Below, piece after piece: positions 7,893 to 15,865 of a stretch of DNA of 26,122 nt. The stretch covers positions 1-26,122 of the forward strand of contig JBCCFD010000053.1 of the NCBI GenBank assembly GCA_039029915.1, written 5' to 3'. The first letter of the stretch is position 1. Each line of letters begins with the position of its first letter. This DNA comes from QQUD01 sp039029915. GTDB taxonomy: Bacteria > Chloroflexota > Anaerolineae > Promineifilales > Promineifilaceae. Both the position numbers and the translations under genes were made by a program. The notes beneath the pieces were generated by a model. That model had not been told where the DNA came from. It saw nothing but the letters and a program-made list of their open reading frames with translations, and searched no databases.

Positions 7893-9968
7893 CTAATTCT
7901 CAATTAGCTCCACATGATCAATCCAATACACTTCCCCTACTTCATCATATGGTGCAAACCAGAAGCGTAAACGGCCGTTTTGCACCTGACCCGTGAAGTT
8001 TTCTGTCGTGAACACAATTTCAAACAATTGCCACTCGGGGGTCAGATCGACTACCACACCGTTTAAGCCATAATGCTGATAGTTAGGCTCATGTTTTTGC
8101 AAATGTAGGGACATATCATTGCCATTGGTGGATTTAGCGGCAAAACGAAGCGTGTAGCTGGTATTTGCATTCAGCGTAATGCCGGATTGATAGATTTGGA
8201 CGTTTGATCCTTCTTGGGTAATCGTGAATTGAGCAACCTCCTCACAATATTCAGGATCGGCCACAACAGCCTCTAATGTTGCCTTGCCATCACTATAATA
8301 ATCCCACTCTGATAGCCCAGAAGAGAAATTCCCGTTAGTGATAACATTCCCGGGAAGCTCCAAACAGTGTGACGGTGGTTCAGGGGGAGGTGGTTCAGGT
8401 GCCGGAGGGGCTGGATTATGATCAATAACCTGTAATATCAACTCTGGGGCGCGGGACGTTTCGCGCGTGCTTAATTCTAAGCTACCTAACGTTGGGGAGC
8501 TTAAGCCGATTGAAACGAAGCCTGATTCAATAACGGCCGTTGATAGGTCTATTTCTACCCAGCTATTTAACTGCACTGATTCAATCTCACCAATAAAAGA
8601 GCCAAAAGCAGGCGCATTGGCATAAGTGACCTCAGTTTCAAGCCAATTATTATCTTCAACATCATACAGTCGAATCCCATCATCAAGCTCATCATGCGAG
8701 TAAATACGCAAGAAGGCCCGATCGACAGTCCCTTCAAAGTCATCGATGTTAAAAAGAATCAACCCGTTTTTTGTTGGCGAACTATCTAGGCTCATATAGT
8801 TGAGCGTACCGTAATTAACGTTTGGCTGTAAGGCGTGGATGAAGGCATCAGCAACGGCCGTAAAGGTCAACGTTTCTATCTGAGGGACGGGTGTGTCAAT
8901 CGGCGGCGGGGGAATAATGACCGGCATATCGGTTGGTGTAGCGGTTGGAGCAACCGGATTGTTTGGCGTTGGCGTTTCAGTGGGTGTGGCTACCGTTGGC
9001 GTTGGCTCAACAGTTTCCGTAGGGAACGCAGTGGCGGTTTCCGTTGGCATCGCGGGGGTTGGGTCACCAAAGACAAGAAGTAGTTCAGGTGCGTAATCTG
9101 ACTCTCGGCTCAGAAATTCAAAAGGGGAATCATTTAACGTTTGGAGTCCAAAGCTTATCAGTCCCGTTTGAGTAACCAACTCCGTTACATCCAACTCAAC
9201 CCAGCTCTTTGACCGACCTCCGTCAGCCAGTAAATGGAATGAATCCATCTCAGGCGCATTGTCATACGAGATGGCGTATTCATCCCACTCGTTATCGTTA
9301 ATAAAAAACAAAGAAACCGTATCAGCGCTAGATTCATCAAGGCGCACTCTCAAAACGACCTCTGAAAGCGTCGTATGTAGCGTGGGAATATCAAATCGGA
9401 GGTAAGCATTACTAATCGGGTTTGCGCCCATATCAAGTGTGGAAAGACGTCCAAAATTGTCTGATGTGCGCTGAGATGAAACGAAAGCATCTGCAACGGC
9501 AGTTATGATCAAAATATCAGGCGTTGAGGTACTGGTTGCTTCTATTAAAACGGCCGTTTCTGTTGGGGTAGTTGTCATTGTTTCTGTTGCGGTAGGCAAA
9601 ATATCTTCATCTGCAGAACGATTGCTAGCCAGAACGGCCGTTTCATTGGCGCCTACTGTTTCAGTTGGGATAAGACTCTTTGTTTCAGTAGGTGTCGGTG
9701 TATTTTCAACGATGAGCTGATTTTCAAAAGACCCATTTTCACTCACCTGTACAAAAATGCTTGAATATTCGTTGGTGATCAGGTGATTTTGTGCTGAATG
9801 GACATCTAATTGAGAGGAACCGGCAGTCCACACATAATTAGCAAAAATGCCAAAAAGTCCGAGCAACAGGATAATCAATATGGCCAACCCTAAAATTTGA
9901 CGCTGTTTTCTTTTTTGTAGATGGGAATCAATGCGGTTTACCTGCATCTGCTTTTCCAATACACACAT
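7893..9968 (-). CDS. Anchored surface protein with two DNRLRE domains and a C-terminal carbohydrate-binding-like domain
   Basis: The 691-residue protein has a basic N-terminus followed by one hydrophobic segment (about 26-46, GLAILIILLLGLFG), so it is exported and probably stays anchored. Ser/Thr/Pro-rich linkers with TPTPTE-like units lie at about 88-150 and 305-365. Two DNRLRE-type beta domains follow the linkers (about 155-305, with NAYLRFDIP, and about 370-515, with ADAFIHALQPNVNYG). The end (about 535-691) looks like a CBM4/9-type jelly roll (NVITNGNFSSGLSEWDYY and YWIDHVEL). No catalytic site is seen; it likely binds polysaccharide or serves in surface adhesion. The ATG at 9968 lacks a ribosome binding site; the in-frame ATG at 9947 has GGAAAAG just upstream and is the likelier start. 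Confidence 0.85.
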   Translation of the reverse strand: MCVLEKQMQVNRIDSHLQKRKQRQILGLAILIILLLGLFGIFANYVWTAGSSQLDVHSAQNHLITNEYSSIFVQVSENGSFENQLIVENTPTPTETKSLIPTETVGANETAVLASNRSADEDILPTATETMTTTPTETAVLIEATSTSTPDILIITAVADAFVSSQRTSDNFGRLSTLDMGANPISNAYLRFDIPTLHTTLSEVVLRVRLDESSADTVSLFFINDNEWDEYAISYDNAPEMDSFHLLADGGRSKSWVELDVTELVTQTGLISFGLQTLNDSPFEFLSRESDYAPELLLVFGDPTPAMPTETATAFPTETVEPTPTVATPTETPTPNNPVAPTATPTDMPVIIPPPPIDTPVPQIETLTFTAVADAFIHALQPNVNYGTLNYMSLDSSPTKNGLILFNIDDFEGTVDRAFLRIYSHDELDDGIRLYDVEDNNWLETEVTYANAPAFGSFIGEIESVQLNSWVEIDLSTAVIESGFVSIGLSSPTLGSLELSTRETSRAPELILQVIDHNPAPPAPEPPPPEPPSHCLELPGNVITNGNFSSGLSEWDYYSDGKATLEAVVADPEYCEEVAQFTITQEGSNVQIYQSGITLNANTSYTLRFAAKSTNGNDMSLHLQKHEPNYQHYGLNGVVVDLTPEWQLFEIVFTTENFTGQVQNGRLRFWFAPYDEVGEVYWIDHVELIEN

Positions 9969-10114
9969 TTAGGAAAAAAGAAACAATAATTTTGAATGAT
10001 TAGATGGGCGCTTAGTTTCCGTTTACCAAAACAATAAGGAACTACTTTTCGTACCGTTACACTTTCCAACTATACAGTTGTGATATAGAACCACTCAATC
10101 CCACAACTTTGCTA

Positions 10115-10120
10115 TATAAT
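10115..10120 (+). promoter_or_regulatory. Candidate -10 box for cmk
   Basis: A TATAAT hexamer lies 74 bases before the cmk start, in the 225-bp gap between divergent genes. No good -35 box is found at the right distance, so this is only a candidate promoter element. Confidence 0.35.
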
Positions 10121-10193
10121 TCGAGATGGGACTAAAATCCTAGCATTATTTTATAGATAGAGACTTACCAAAAAGATTAATTTCTAGAGCTTT

Positions 10194-10895
10194 ATGACAC
10201 AAAATCAAGGCTTCACCATTGCAATTGATGGCCCAGCGGCCTCAGGCAAGACAACGGTTGGCAAACAGCTGGCGGATTCACTCAATTATTTATTTCTCGA
10301 TACAGGCTGCATGTATCGAGCGGTTACGCTTGCCGCATTAGAAGCCAATTTAGATCTGCATGATGAAACGGCCGTCACGCAAAAGTCGAAAGAGATTGAT
10401 TTAGACATTCATTCTACAGGCCAAGTAGCAGACGGCCGTTTATATACGGTATTGCTCAACAATCGAGATGTCACTTGGGAAATCCGCACACCTGCTGTAG
10501 ATGCAAACGTGTCACAAGTTTCCAAATATATTGGCGTCCGTCAGGAAATGGTCAAGAGGCAGAGAGAATACGGCCGTAAAGGGAACGTCATTATGGTTGG
10601 CCGAGATATTGGGACGGTTGTTATGCCATCTGCCCCGCTAAAGTTATACATCACTGCCTCCGCAGCAGAGAGGGCCAATCGACGCTGGCACGACCGAAAG
10701 CTTCAGGGCCACGAAGCAAGCTTTGACATCATCCTCGAAGATGTTGTTCGGCGGGACCAAATTGACAGTAAGCGAGAGCATTCTCCGCTTAAACCGGCTG
10801 CTGATGCCATCGAAATTGACACCACCCAACAGCCGGTTGACACTATTTTGCAGAGAATCATGACACTACTACACGAAAAACAGGGACAGCGATAA
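10194..10895 (+). CDS. cmk: (d)CMP kinase
   Basis: The 233-residue protein is a typical bacterial cytidylate kinase that phosphorylates CMP and dCMP with ATP, recycling pyrimidine nucleotides from RNA turnover and feeding lipid and DNA precursors. The P-loop GPAASGKT is at residues 13-20, followed by LDTGCMYRAVTLAAL (CMP-binding region) and VMVGRDIGTVVMP, with the lid and C-terminal RRDQIDSKREHSPLKPAADA segment. All landmark residues are present and length is normal. The stop is separated by a single base from the next gene (DUF512 protein), which points to one transcript. Confidence 0.96.
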   Translation: MTQNQGFTIAIDGPAASGKTTVGKQLADSLNYLFLDTGCMYRAVTLAALEANLDLHDETAVTQKSKEIDLDIHSTGQVADGRLYTVLLNNRDVTWEIRTPAVDANVSQVSKYIGVRQEMVKRQREYGRKGNVIMVGRDIGTVVMPSAPLKLYITASAAERANRRWHDRKLQGHEASFDIILEDVVRRDQIDSKREHSPLKPAADAIEIDTTQQPVDTILQRIMTLLHEKQGQR

Positions 10896-10896
10896 G

Positions 10897-12339
10897 ATGC
10901 CACTTTTTCAAGAATTAGACCTTTCCCGTGTCGCAGGTGGACAAATCACCGGCATTGAACCAGGCAGCGTAGCTGAAGATATTGGCCTCCAAATTGGGGA
11001 TGAGCTCCTCGGTATCAACGACAACAAGGTTGATGATGTCATCGACGTCCAGTTTTACAGCGCTGAAGAAACTTTAGAGCTGCTAATACGGCGAGGTGAA
11101 GAGCTATTTATCTATGAAGCCGAGCGGGAATACAATCAGGCACTAGGTCTTGAGTTTGCCCACCCAACGTTTGACACTGATATTCGCCGCTGTAACAATT
11201 TGTGCGAATTTTGTTTTGTTTTGCAGATGGCGCCCAAATTTAGGCGAACGCTCTACATCAAAGATGATGATTACCGCTACTCCTTTTTATTTGGGCACTA
11301 TGTCACGCTAACCAACCTCAGCGAGCATGATTGGTGGCGGATTAAAACAATGGGGCTTTCTCCACTTTATGTATCAGTTCACGTCACCGACTTGGAAAGG
11401 CGCCGCCTCTATCTTCGCAATAAAAGAGCCCCAGACATTTTAGATCAGCTCAAACAACTACAGGGGTATGGCATTGAAGTTCATACTCAGCTTGTTATTA
11501 CACCTACTGTTAATGATGGCGAACTGATGCGCCAATCGATTGAGGACCTCACCGCTTTTTGGCCAACTGTGCGCTCAATTAGCGTGGTCCCCGTCGGGCT
11601 AACGAAGCAGCACAAATACAGCATGCGGCCTCATACAGTTGAAGAAGCTCGCGAAACGCTCGCCTATGTAGAATCGCTACAATCTGCCTACCTTGAGAAG
11701 TTTGGAGTGCGGTTTGTTTATCCAACGGATGAGTGGTTTTTGGTGTCAGAGCGAACTGTGCCAACGCATGACTACTATGACGATCAATCTCTACACGAAA
11801 ATGGGCTGGGCATGGTGCGCAACTTTTTGGATGAATGGCGCGGTGTTCAAAAGGAAATTTCTGTTTGGCAACGTTCAAATCCGGCAGGACAGGTCACGTT
11901 TAACTCAGTGACCTTAATCACGGCCACCTTATTTGCTGACACGCTCAAGGAAACGGCCGTTCAGTTTCAAAACGCGACAAATGTGCCTATCAACGTCACC
12001 CCAATCATCAACGAACGGCTAGGCGCAACGATTACGGTGGCTGGTTTATTAATGGGTAAGGATGTGCTAGCGGCGTTAGAAACGGCCGTTTTAGACGACC
12101 TTATTATGCTGCCCCGCGTTATGTTCGATCACCCTGATACTATCTCTCTTGATGATATCTCACCCCAAGACATTGCCAATAAGCTCAAGAGGCCCGTGGC
12201 CTTAGCAGACACAATGGGCGACGTGTGGGACGCACTGATTGGTCAATCTAGCACCATTTACTATCCGGGCGTATCTCCCTCAGGCAGTATCCCCATCTCG
12301 CTTCTGCCTGATGATGAGCCAAATACACATTTTTCATAA
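10897..12339 (+). CDS. PDZ and radical-SAM-like DUF512 protein
   Basis: The 480-residue protein opens with a PDZ-like domain (about residues 12-65, ITGIEPGSVAEDIGLQIGDE) and then has a CX3CX2C cysteine cluster, C99, C103 and C106 (RRCNNLCEFCFV), as expected for a 4Fe-4S radical SAM centre. The segment LYIKDDDYRYSFLFGHYVTL is characteristic of the DUF512 family, and the C-terminal region (from about residue 285) is DUF512 proper. The reaction is not known. Members are widespread in Clostridia and Chloroflexota, often near der or other housekeeping genes; here it follows cmk by one base. It converges with the isopentenyl phosphate kinase gene, leaving only 13 bases between the two stop codons. 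Family call is strong; function is open. Confidence 0.9.
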   Translation: MPLFQELDLSRVAGGQITGIEPGSVAEDIGLQIGDELLGINDNKVDDVIDVQFYSAEETLELLIRRGEELFIYEAEREYNQALGLEFAHPTFDTDIRRCNNLCEFCFVLQMAPKFRRTLYIKDDDYRYSFLFGHYVTLTNLSEHDWWRIKTMGLSPLYVSVHVTDLERRRLYLRNKRAPDILDQLKQLQGYGIEVHTQLVITPTVNDGELMRQSIEDLTAFWPTVRSISVVPVGLTKQHKYSMRPHTVEEARETLAYVESLQSAYLEKFGVRFVYPTDEWFLVSERTVPTHDYYDDQSLHENGLGMVRNFLDEWRGVQKEISVWQRSNPAGQVTFNSVTLITATLFADTLKETAVQFQNATNVPINVTPIINERLGATITVAGLLMGKDVLAALETAVLDDLIMLPRVMFDHPDTISLDDISPQDIANKLKRPVALADTMGDVWDALIGQSSTIYYPGVSPSGSIPISLLPDDEPNTHFS

Positions 12340-12352
12340 ACTAAACAGAGCA

Positions 12353-13147
12353 TTAGGATAATTTTGAGATTTCAGTGCCAAACGACCGTTTTTCCTGACC
12401 TAAAGCATCGAGAACAGACCCTTTATTTAAACCGGAAAATATGCGTATTTTCAGGGAAGGGAACTCATCAACAAGCGCCAGCATACTCTGCACTTTTGCA
12501 ATCATGCCGCCCGTCACGTCAGTGCCTCGCGAGCCACCTAACGCCCCTTTTACAGACTCAAAATTAGCCTCAGAAATAAGGGGAATGACTTGCTTCGTTT
12601 CATCGTACACCCCCTCTGTTTCGCCAGCGAGCAAGAGCCAACTCGGCTGAAGGGCGTTCGCTAAAGCCATCATCACCTCTTCAGTTGACACAATAGTGCC
12701 ACCTTGAATTTCGTCAAAAGCTACATCACCGTGCACAACAGGGACTAATCCGGCATCAAGCGCCATTCGCACCGGCTGATCGGCAATTTGTACTATCTTT
12801 CCACCTTGGCACACAGCTGATGCTGAAGGCTGCAGCGTTAATGCGGGCACTCCCGCCGCCTGCAGCGCTTCAACAACAATTTTATTTAATCTGGAAGCGG
12901 TTACGCTTACCTCAGTAAATCCAACCCAATCCTCAGGTGAATAGACGCCGGTTCGTGTGCCGTGCTTCGCTGCAGCAACATGCCCAAAAGAGCCGCTCCC
13001 GTGCCCCACCACCAGCCGCAAGCCGGGATTCTGCTCAATGGCCGTTTTAATTTCCAAAGCCACCCGCCCTAGAACATCGAACCGCACCGTCTCGACTTTT
13101 GTTTTATCGGTTATGAGTGAACCGCCAAGTTTTAGAAAAGTTGTCAT
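12353..13147 (-). CDS. Isopentenyl phosphate kinase
   Basis: The 264-residue protein belongs to the amino acid kinase superfamily. It opens with MTTFLKLGGSLITDK, and the motif VVGHGSGSFGHVAAAKHG holds the His (about H56) that marks isopentenyl phosphate kinases among their relatives. PVVHGDVAFD and LLAGETEGVYDE are also typical. The enzyme makes isopentenyl diphosphate from isopentenyl phosphate and ATP, the last step of the alternative mevalonate pathway known in archaea and in the Chloroflexota species Roseiflexus castenholzii. Acetylglutamate and other amino acid kinases are less likely because of the SFGH motif. No other mevalonate gene is in the window. Its start is about 100 bases downstream of the LOG-family gene on the same strand. 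Confidence 0.9.
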   Translation of the reverse strand: MTTFLKLGGSLITDKTKVETVRFDVLGRVALEIKTAIEQNPGLRLVVGHGSGSFGHVAAAKHGTRTGVYSPEDWVGFTEVSVTASRLNKIVVEALQAAGVPALTLQPSASAVCQGGKIVQIADQPVRMALDAGLVPVVHGDVAFDEIQGGTIVSTEEVMMALANALQPSWLLLAGETEGVYDETKQVIPLISEANFESVKGALGGSRGTDVTGGMIAKVQSMLALVDEFPSLKIRIFSGLNKGSVLDALGQEKRSFGTEISKLS

Positions 13148-13160
13148 AAAATTCTATGGA

Positions 13161-13251
13161 CTGGGGATTAGGGATTCGGGGCTAGAGATGTCTTTGTGCA
13201 ATTAGACATTAAAAATCTCCAATCAACCCAATTACCAATAACCCAATACCC
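13161..13251. repeat. GGGATT-type low-complexity intergenic tract
   Basis: The gap between the IPK start and the LOG-gene stop holds CTGGGGATTAGGGATTCGGG (13161-13180). It also holds, in the opposite sense, AATCTCCAATCAACCCAATT and following CCCAAT runs (13214-13251). The two halves are imperfect inverted relatives and both resemble the tract at 23838-23900. No gene is evident. Confidence 0.5.
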
Positions 13252-13253
13252 TA

Positions 13254-13793
13254 TTATGCCCAATATCCTTCCAACGCCGCAACAGCCGTTTCCGTACTAT
13301 CAACGAAGGTTAAATAATCAACATATTCATCCCGCACGTACGCAGAGTGAGCAAATGCTTTGACCGTTTTGGGCCACATATCCCCAATGAGGACAAACGG
13401 CCGTTCAGGTAATTCTCCCGTTTGGATAAACGACCAGGCCATCGACATCTCAGAAAGCGTCCCAATGCCGCCAGGCAGCGTAATCATGGCATCATTTTGT
13501 AGCACCAAATGCATGAGCCGCTCGCGCAGGGTGACGTATCGAATCTCTTCAGTGATCCATTGATTAGGAACAACGTTAAACTGTCGCTCAATTTGCCCTG
13601 ATGTTACCCCGATAATATGTCCATTAGCTTCAGCTGCCCCTTCGGAAACAGCGCCCATTGTGCCGTAATATCCACCTGTTGCCACAGTAAAGCCAGCTTC
13701 AGCCAATTGTCGTCCTAGCCGCTTAGAAAGCTCATAAACGGCCGTTCCTGGCTTCGGCTGAGAGCTTCCAAATACAGAAATCACCTTACCCAT
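13254..13793 (-). CDS. LOG-family protein (TIGR00730-like, Rossmann fold)
   Basis: From the ATG at 13793 the product is 179 residues and starts MGKVISVFGSSQPKPGTAVY. It has a glycine-rich ATGGYYGTMGAVSEGA segment and the family signature PGGIGTLSEMSMAW (PGGxGTxxE). LOG proteins are cytosolic; characterised members release cytokinin bases from nucleoside monophosphates or cleave other nucleotide N-glycosidic bonds, while many bacterial members have unknown substrates. They were once mislabelled lysine decarboxylases. The preferred ATG has GGAG ten bases upstream; a longer TTG start at 13859 adds 22 residues that do not fit the family. It may be co-transcribed with isopentenyl phosphate kinase downstream. 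Confidence 0.85.
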   Translation of the reverse strand: MGKVISVFGSSQPKPGTAVYELSKRLGRQLAEAGFTVATGGYYGTMGAVSEGAAEANGHIIGVTSGQIERQFNVVPNQWITEEIRYVTLRERLMHLVLQNDAMITLPGGIGTLSEMSMAWSFIQTGELPERPFVLIGDMWPKTVKAFAHSAYVRDEYVDYLTFVDSTETAVAALEGYWA

Positions 13794-13971
13794 TAATTTA
13801 TTTCTCCACTCATGATTTGCCCAAACAGCAGGCCAATCGGATAAAAAATCAAGAAGCAAGAATCATACCACAGCGTCATAAACTGTTATAATTCGGCTCC
13901 ATGTTTACAGTCAGCCCCATTTTAAAACCCAATAAATTATCCAACCATCACCCAATTTTTATGATTGAATA

Positions 13972-14537
13972 ATGGTACCAATCGCGATGATCGCGATGAT
14001 TAGCACCAATCTCGGCCAAACGTTTATCGTCTCTATCTTCAACACCTCCTTCCGTGAAACGCTTTCAATTAGCCACAGCCAGCTAACCGGTGCTTACATG
14101 ATTGGCACCTTCACAGCATCCATCCCGCAACCTTACTTTAGCTGACTCATGGACCAAATTGGTATTTGCAGGGTGATGGCCAGTATCGTCCTTACGCACG
14201 ATTTTACATGCATCTTTGTCTCTCGCGTTAACAGCCTTTGGATGCTATTTTTTGTCTTTTTGGGCTTAAGAATGTTTGGGCAAGTGGTGTTATCTCTGCT
14301 GTCACAAAACACATTGGCCATGTAGTTTGATCAGCAGCTTGGGAAAGTAGCAGGCATCATGAATCTAGGCGTTTCTGTTGGAATCGTTATCTTGTCACCC
14401 GTCGTCTTCGCCTTAATTAGTGCAGATGTTTTTACACTTCATGAAACGCTAAGCCTTGATTGATGGGGTAGCTCAAGGAATATCTGGGGCTGTCAATAAT
14501 ACAATTTGGGTAAGAAATTACGGCCGTAAACATCTAA
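13972..14537 (+). pseudogene. Decayed major facilitator superfamily transporter
   Basis: One plus-strand frame from the ATG at 13972 reads as the N-terminal half of an MFS permease: NLGQTFIVSIFNTSFRETLS, SHSQLTGAYMIGTFTASIPQ, LMDQIGICRVM, SRVNSLWMLFFVFLGLRMFG, QNTLAM and GKVAGIMNLGVSVGIVI. It is broken by TGA at 14143-14145 and TAG at 14323-14325. Both lie where tryptophan is expected (YFG-W-LMD and NTLAM-W-F in relatives), so each is a single-base change from TGG. The frame ends at TGA 14461-14463. Right after, in the +1 frame, GVAQGISGAVNNTIWV and NYGRKHL match a much later part of the same family, so a middle piece of about 150 residues is missing. The C-terminal end is lost against the Crp-like gene. 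Expression of a working carrier is not possible. Confidence 0.85.
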
Positions 14538-15242
14538 CTATTCATCAGCCAAATGCTGTAACCGCTGACAATCAAGAAGATGGACTTGCTTCCGACCTGT
14601 GTCAATCAAGCCTTCACCTTTAAAATCATTCAAGGTTTGGGTAACTGTCTCCCGATATGTTCCCAGCATCTCACTAAAATCTTGGTGAGTATACCCTTTG
14701 ACGGTACCGCTTTCGCCCTGTTTGACGTTTAATTCAAGGACAAGAGACGCTAAACGAGATGGAATGCTTTTAAAAGCAATATCTTCGAGCCGCGTTTCTA
14801 ACTCTGTTAGACGAGAACCAAGCGCCTGCACAAACCGAAAGGCTACATCAGGCTTTTCGCGCATAAGCCTTTCCACATCCGAACGGCTCATCACGCAAAG
14901 GACGCACTCATTTACCGCCTGAGCAAACGTATTGTGCATTCCCTGACCAACAAGCGTCATCTCGCCAAAAATTGAGCCTGGGCCTAGGGTAGCTACAATA
15001 AGCTTCTTACCGTTGGAAGCAATTCGATAGAGCTGGACGCGCCCTTTTTTCAACAGAAAGAGGACTTCGCCAGAATCATTAGGCATATAAAAAATCTTGC
15101 CTGATTCGCAAGTCGACATCGTTAGCTGGCGATCCATTTCTTTAAGTTCGTTAGGACTTAAGTCGCGAAAAACTTGAATATTGGAGAGGTAGTTTATTTT
15201 TTTTCCGTTAATCTTATCCATCATACCTGCTTCTCTTCTCAT
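14538..15242 (-). CDS. Crp/Fnr-family transcriptional regulator
   Basis: The protein (234 residues from 15242) has a cyclic-nucleotide-binding-type beta barrel (about 20-110), a long dimer helix (about 118-152) and a C-terminal winged helix (YTHQDFSEMLGTYRETVTQT, recognition helix about 196-208). The phosphate-binding cassette FGEMTLVGQGMHNTFAQAV keeps the Gly-Glu but has His-Asn-Thr where cAMP binders have Arg-Ser, so classical cAMP binding is unlikely. Cysteines at 45, 113 and 116 do not make the full FNR iron-sulfur pattern. The first ATG lacks a ribosome binding site; the ATG at 15224, preceded by GAAGAGAAG, is probably the true start (228 residues). It is the last gene of a minus-strand regulatory block and its 3' end abuts the MFS pseudogene. 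Confidence 0.92.
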   Translation of the reverse strand: MRREAGMMDKINGKKINYLSNIQVFRDLSPNELKEMDRQLTMSTCESGKIFYMPNDSGEVLFLLKKGRVQLYRIASNGKKLIVATLGPGSIFGEMTLVGQGMHNTFAQAVNECVLCVMSRSDVERLMREKPDVAFRFVQALGSRLTELETRLEDIAFKSIPSRLASLVLELNVKQGESGTVKGYTHQDFSEMLGTYRETVTQTLNDFKGEGLIDTGRKQVHLLDCQRLQHLADE

Positions 15243-15498
15243 GCATATAAATTATTCTTTGCCTGTACCTTTGATACAGTCACAGGTAAAAATCTTACAC
15301 GAGATGTGAGCATACGACTTGTTGTTCCATCAAACAATGATTGAAGGTTAATAAACTACAGTGGAACTTGAACTTCTGGCAAACTTTTCCAGTCTCAGTC
15401 CGTTAAAAGTAGTTGACCAGAATAGGGGTAAATAAATGAAGAGAGGTTATTGAAATAAGCCGATATACTCTTTTTAGCGCCCAAGGTTCAGGGCAATA

Positions 15499-15798
15499 TC
15501 AACCGGTTTCTCTTTCAAATTCCTTTTTTCCATTCAGATAAGGCATTTTTGTGCTGCCTTGTAAGGCAGCAATCTTCTGATAAAGCTCTTCTCGAGTTGG
15601 ATTGCCTAAGGAGATTACTTTGCCGTTGAGCAAATAAGTTGGAACAGCAAACACATTATCTGGCTTGTTAACTGTCTTTTCCATATCGAAAAATTCGACA
15701 TCTACTTCAGGAATTTTTGCAGAAACGTCTTGAACAATCCGCTCTGACTCTTCACAGGACCAACAATCATGCGTAATGTATACATCTAGCTTTATCAT
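15499..15798 (-). CDS. Thioredoxin/glutaredoxin-like thiol protein
   Basis: From the ATG at 15798 the product is 99 residues: MIKLDVYITHDCWSCEESER has a thioredoxin-fold first strand and a CWSC (CxxC) redox site at about residues 12-15, and VFAVPTYLLNGKVISLG supplies the expected cis-proline loop. The domain is a minimal thioredoxin fold, probably catalysing thiol-disulfide exchange in the cytosol, as no signal peptide is present. A longer TTG start at 15828 is possible but less natural. It lies between the histidine kinase and the Crp/Fnr-like gene on the same strand, which hints at redox-linked regulation; this is inference from position only. Confidence 0.8.
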   Translation of the reverse strand: MIKLDVYITHDCWSCEESERIVQDVSAKIPEVDVEFFDMEKTVNKPDNVFAVPTYLLNGKVISLGNPTREELYQKIAALQGSTKMPYLNGKKEFERETG

Positions 15799-15833
15799 AT
15801 GATTTAGTTTAGCAAGGGAATATTTCAACCTAA

Positions 15834-15847
15834 GTAACGGCCGTTAC
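15834..15847. repeat. 14-bp perfect palindrome, extended member of the ACGGCCGT family
   Basis: GTAACGGCCGTTAC is a perfect palindrome between the histidine kinase stop and the thioredoxin-like gene. It is the longest symmetric version of the dispersed ACGGCCGT palindrome that I found in intergenic sequence. Confidence 0.7.
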
Positions 15848-15865
15848 AAAAAAATGAGAACCGCA

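Noticed and set aside
8835..9720. Plus-strand open frames rich in Val and Gly opposite the DNRLRE surface protein
   Set aside because: They arise from the complement of TPTPTE-type linker codons and are not credible proteins.
14143..14325. Stop codon recoding (TGA or TAG read as Trp) in the MFS frame
   Set aside because: TGA and TAG both occur, other genes end normally, and a large internal deletion follows, so simple decay explains it.
15266..15290. Possible Crp/Fnr box (TTGAT-ACAG-TCACA) upstream of the Crp-like gene
   Set aside because: The half-sites belong to different consensus types and the spacing fits neither; too weak to list.
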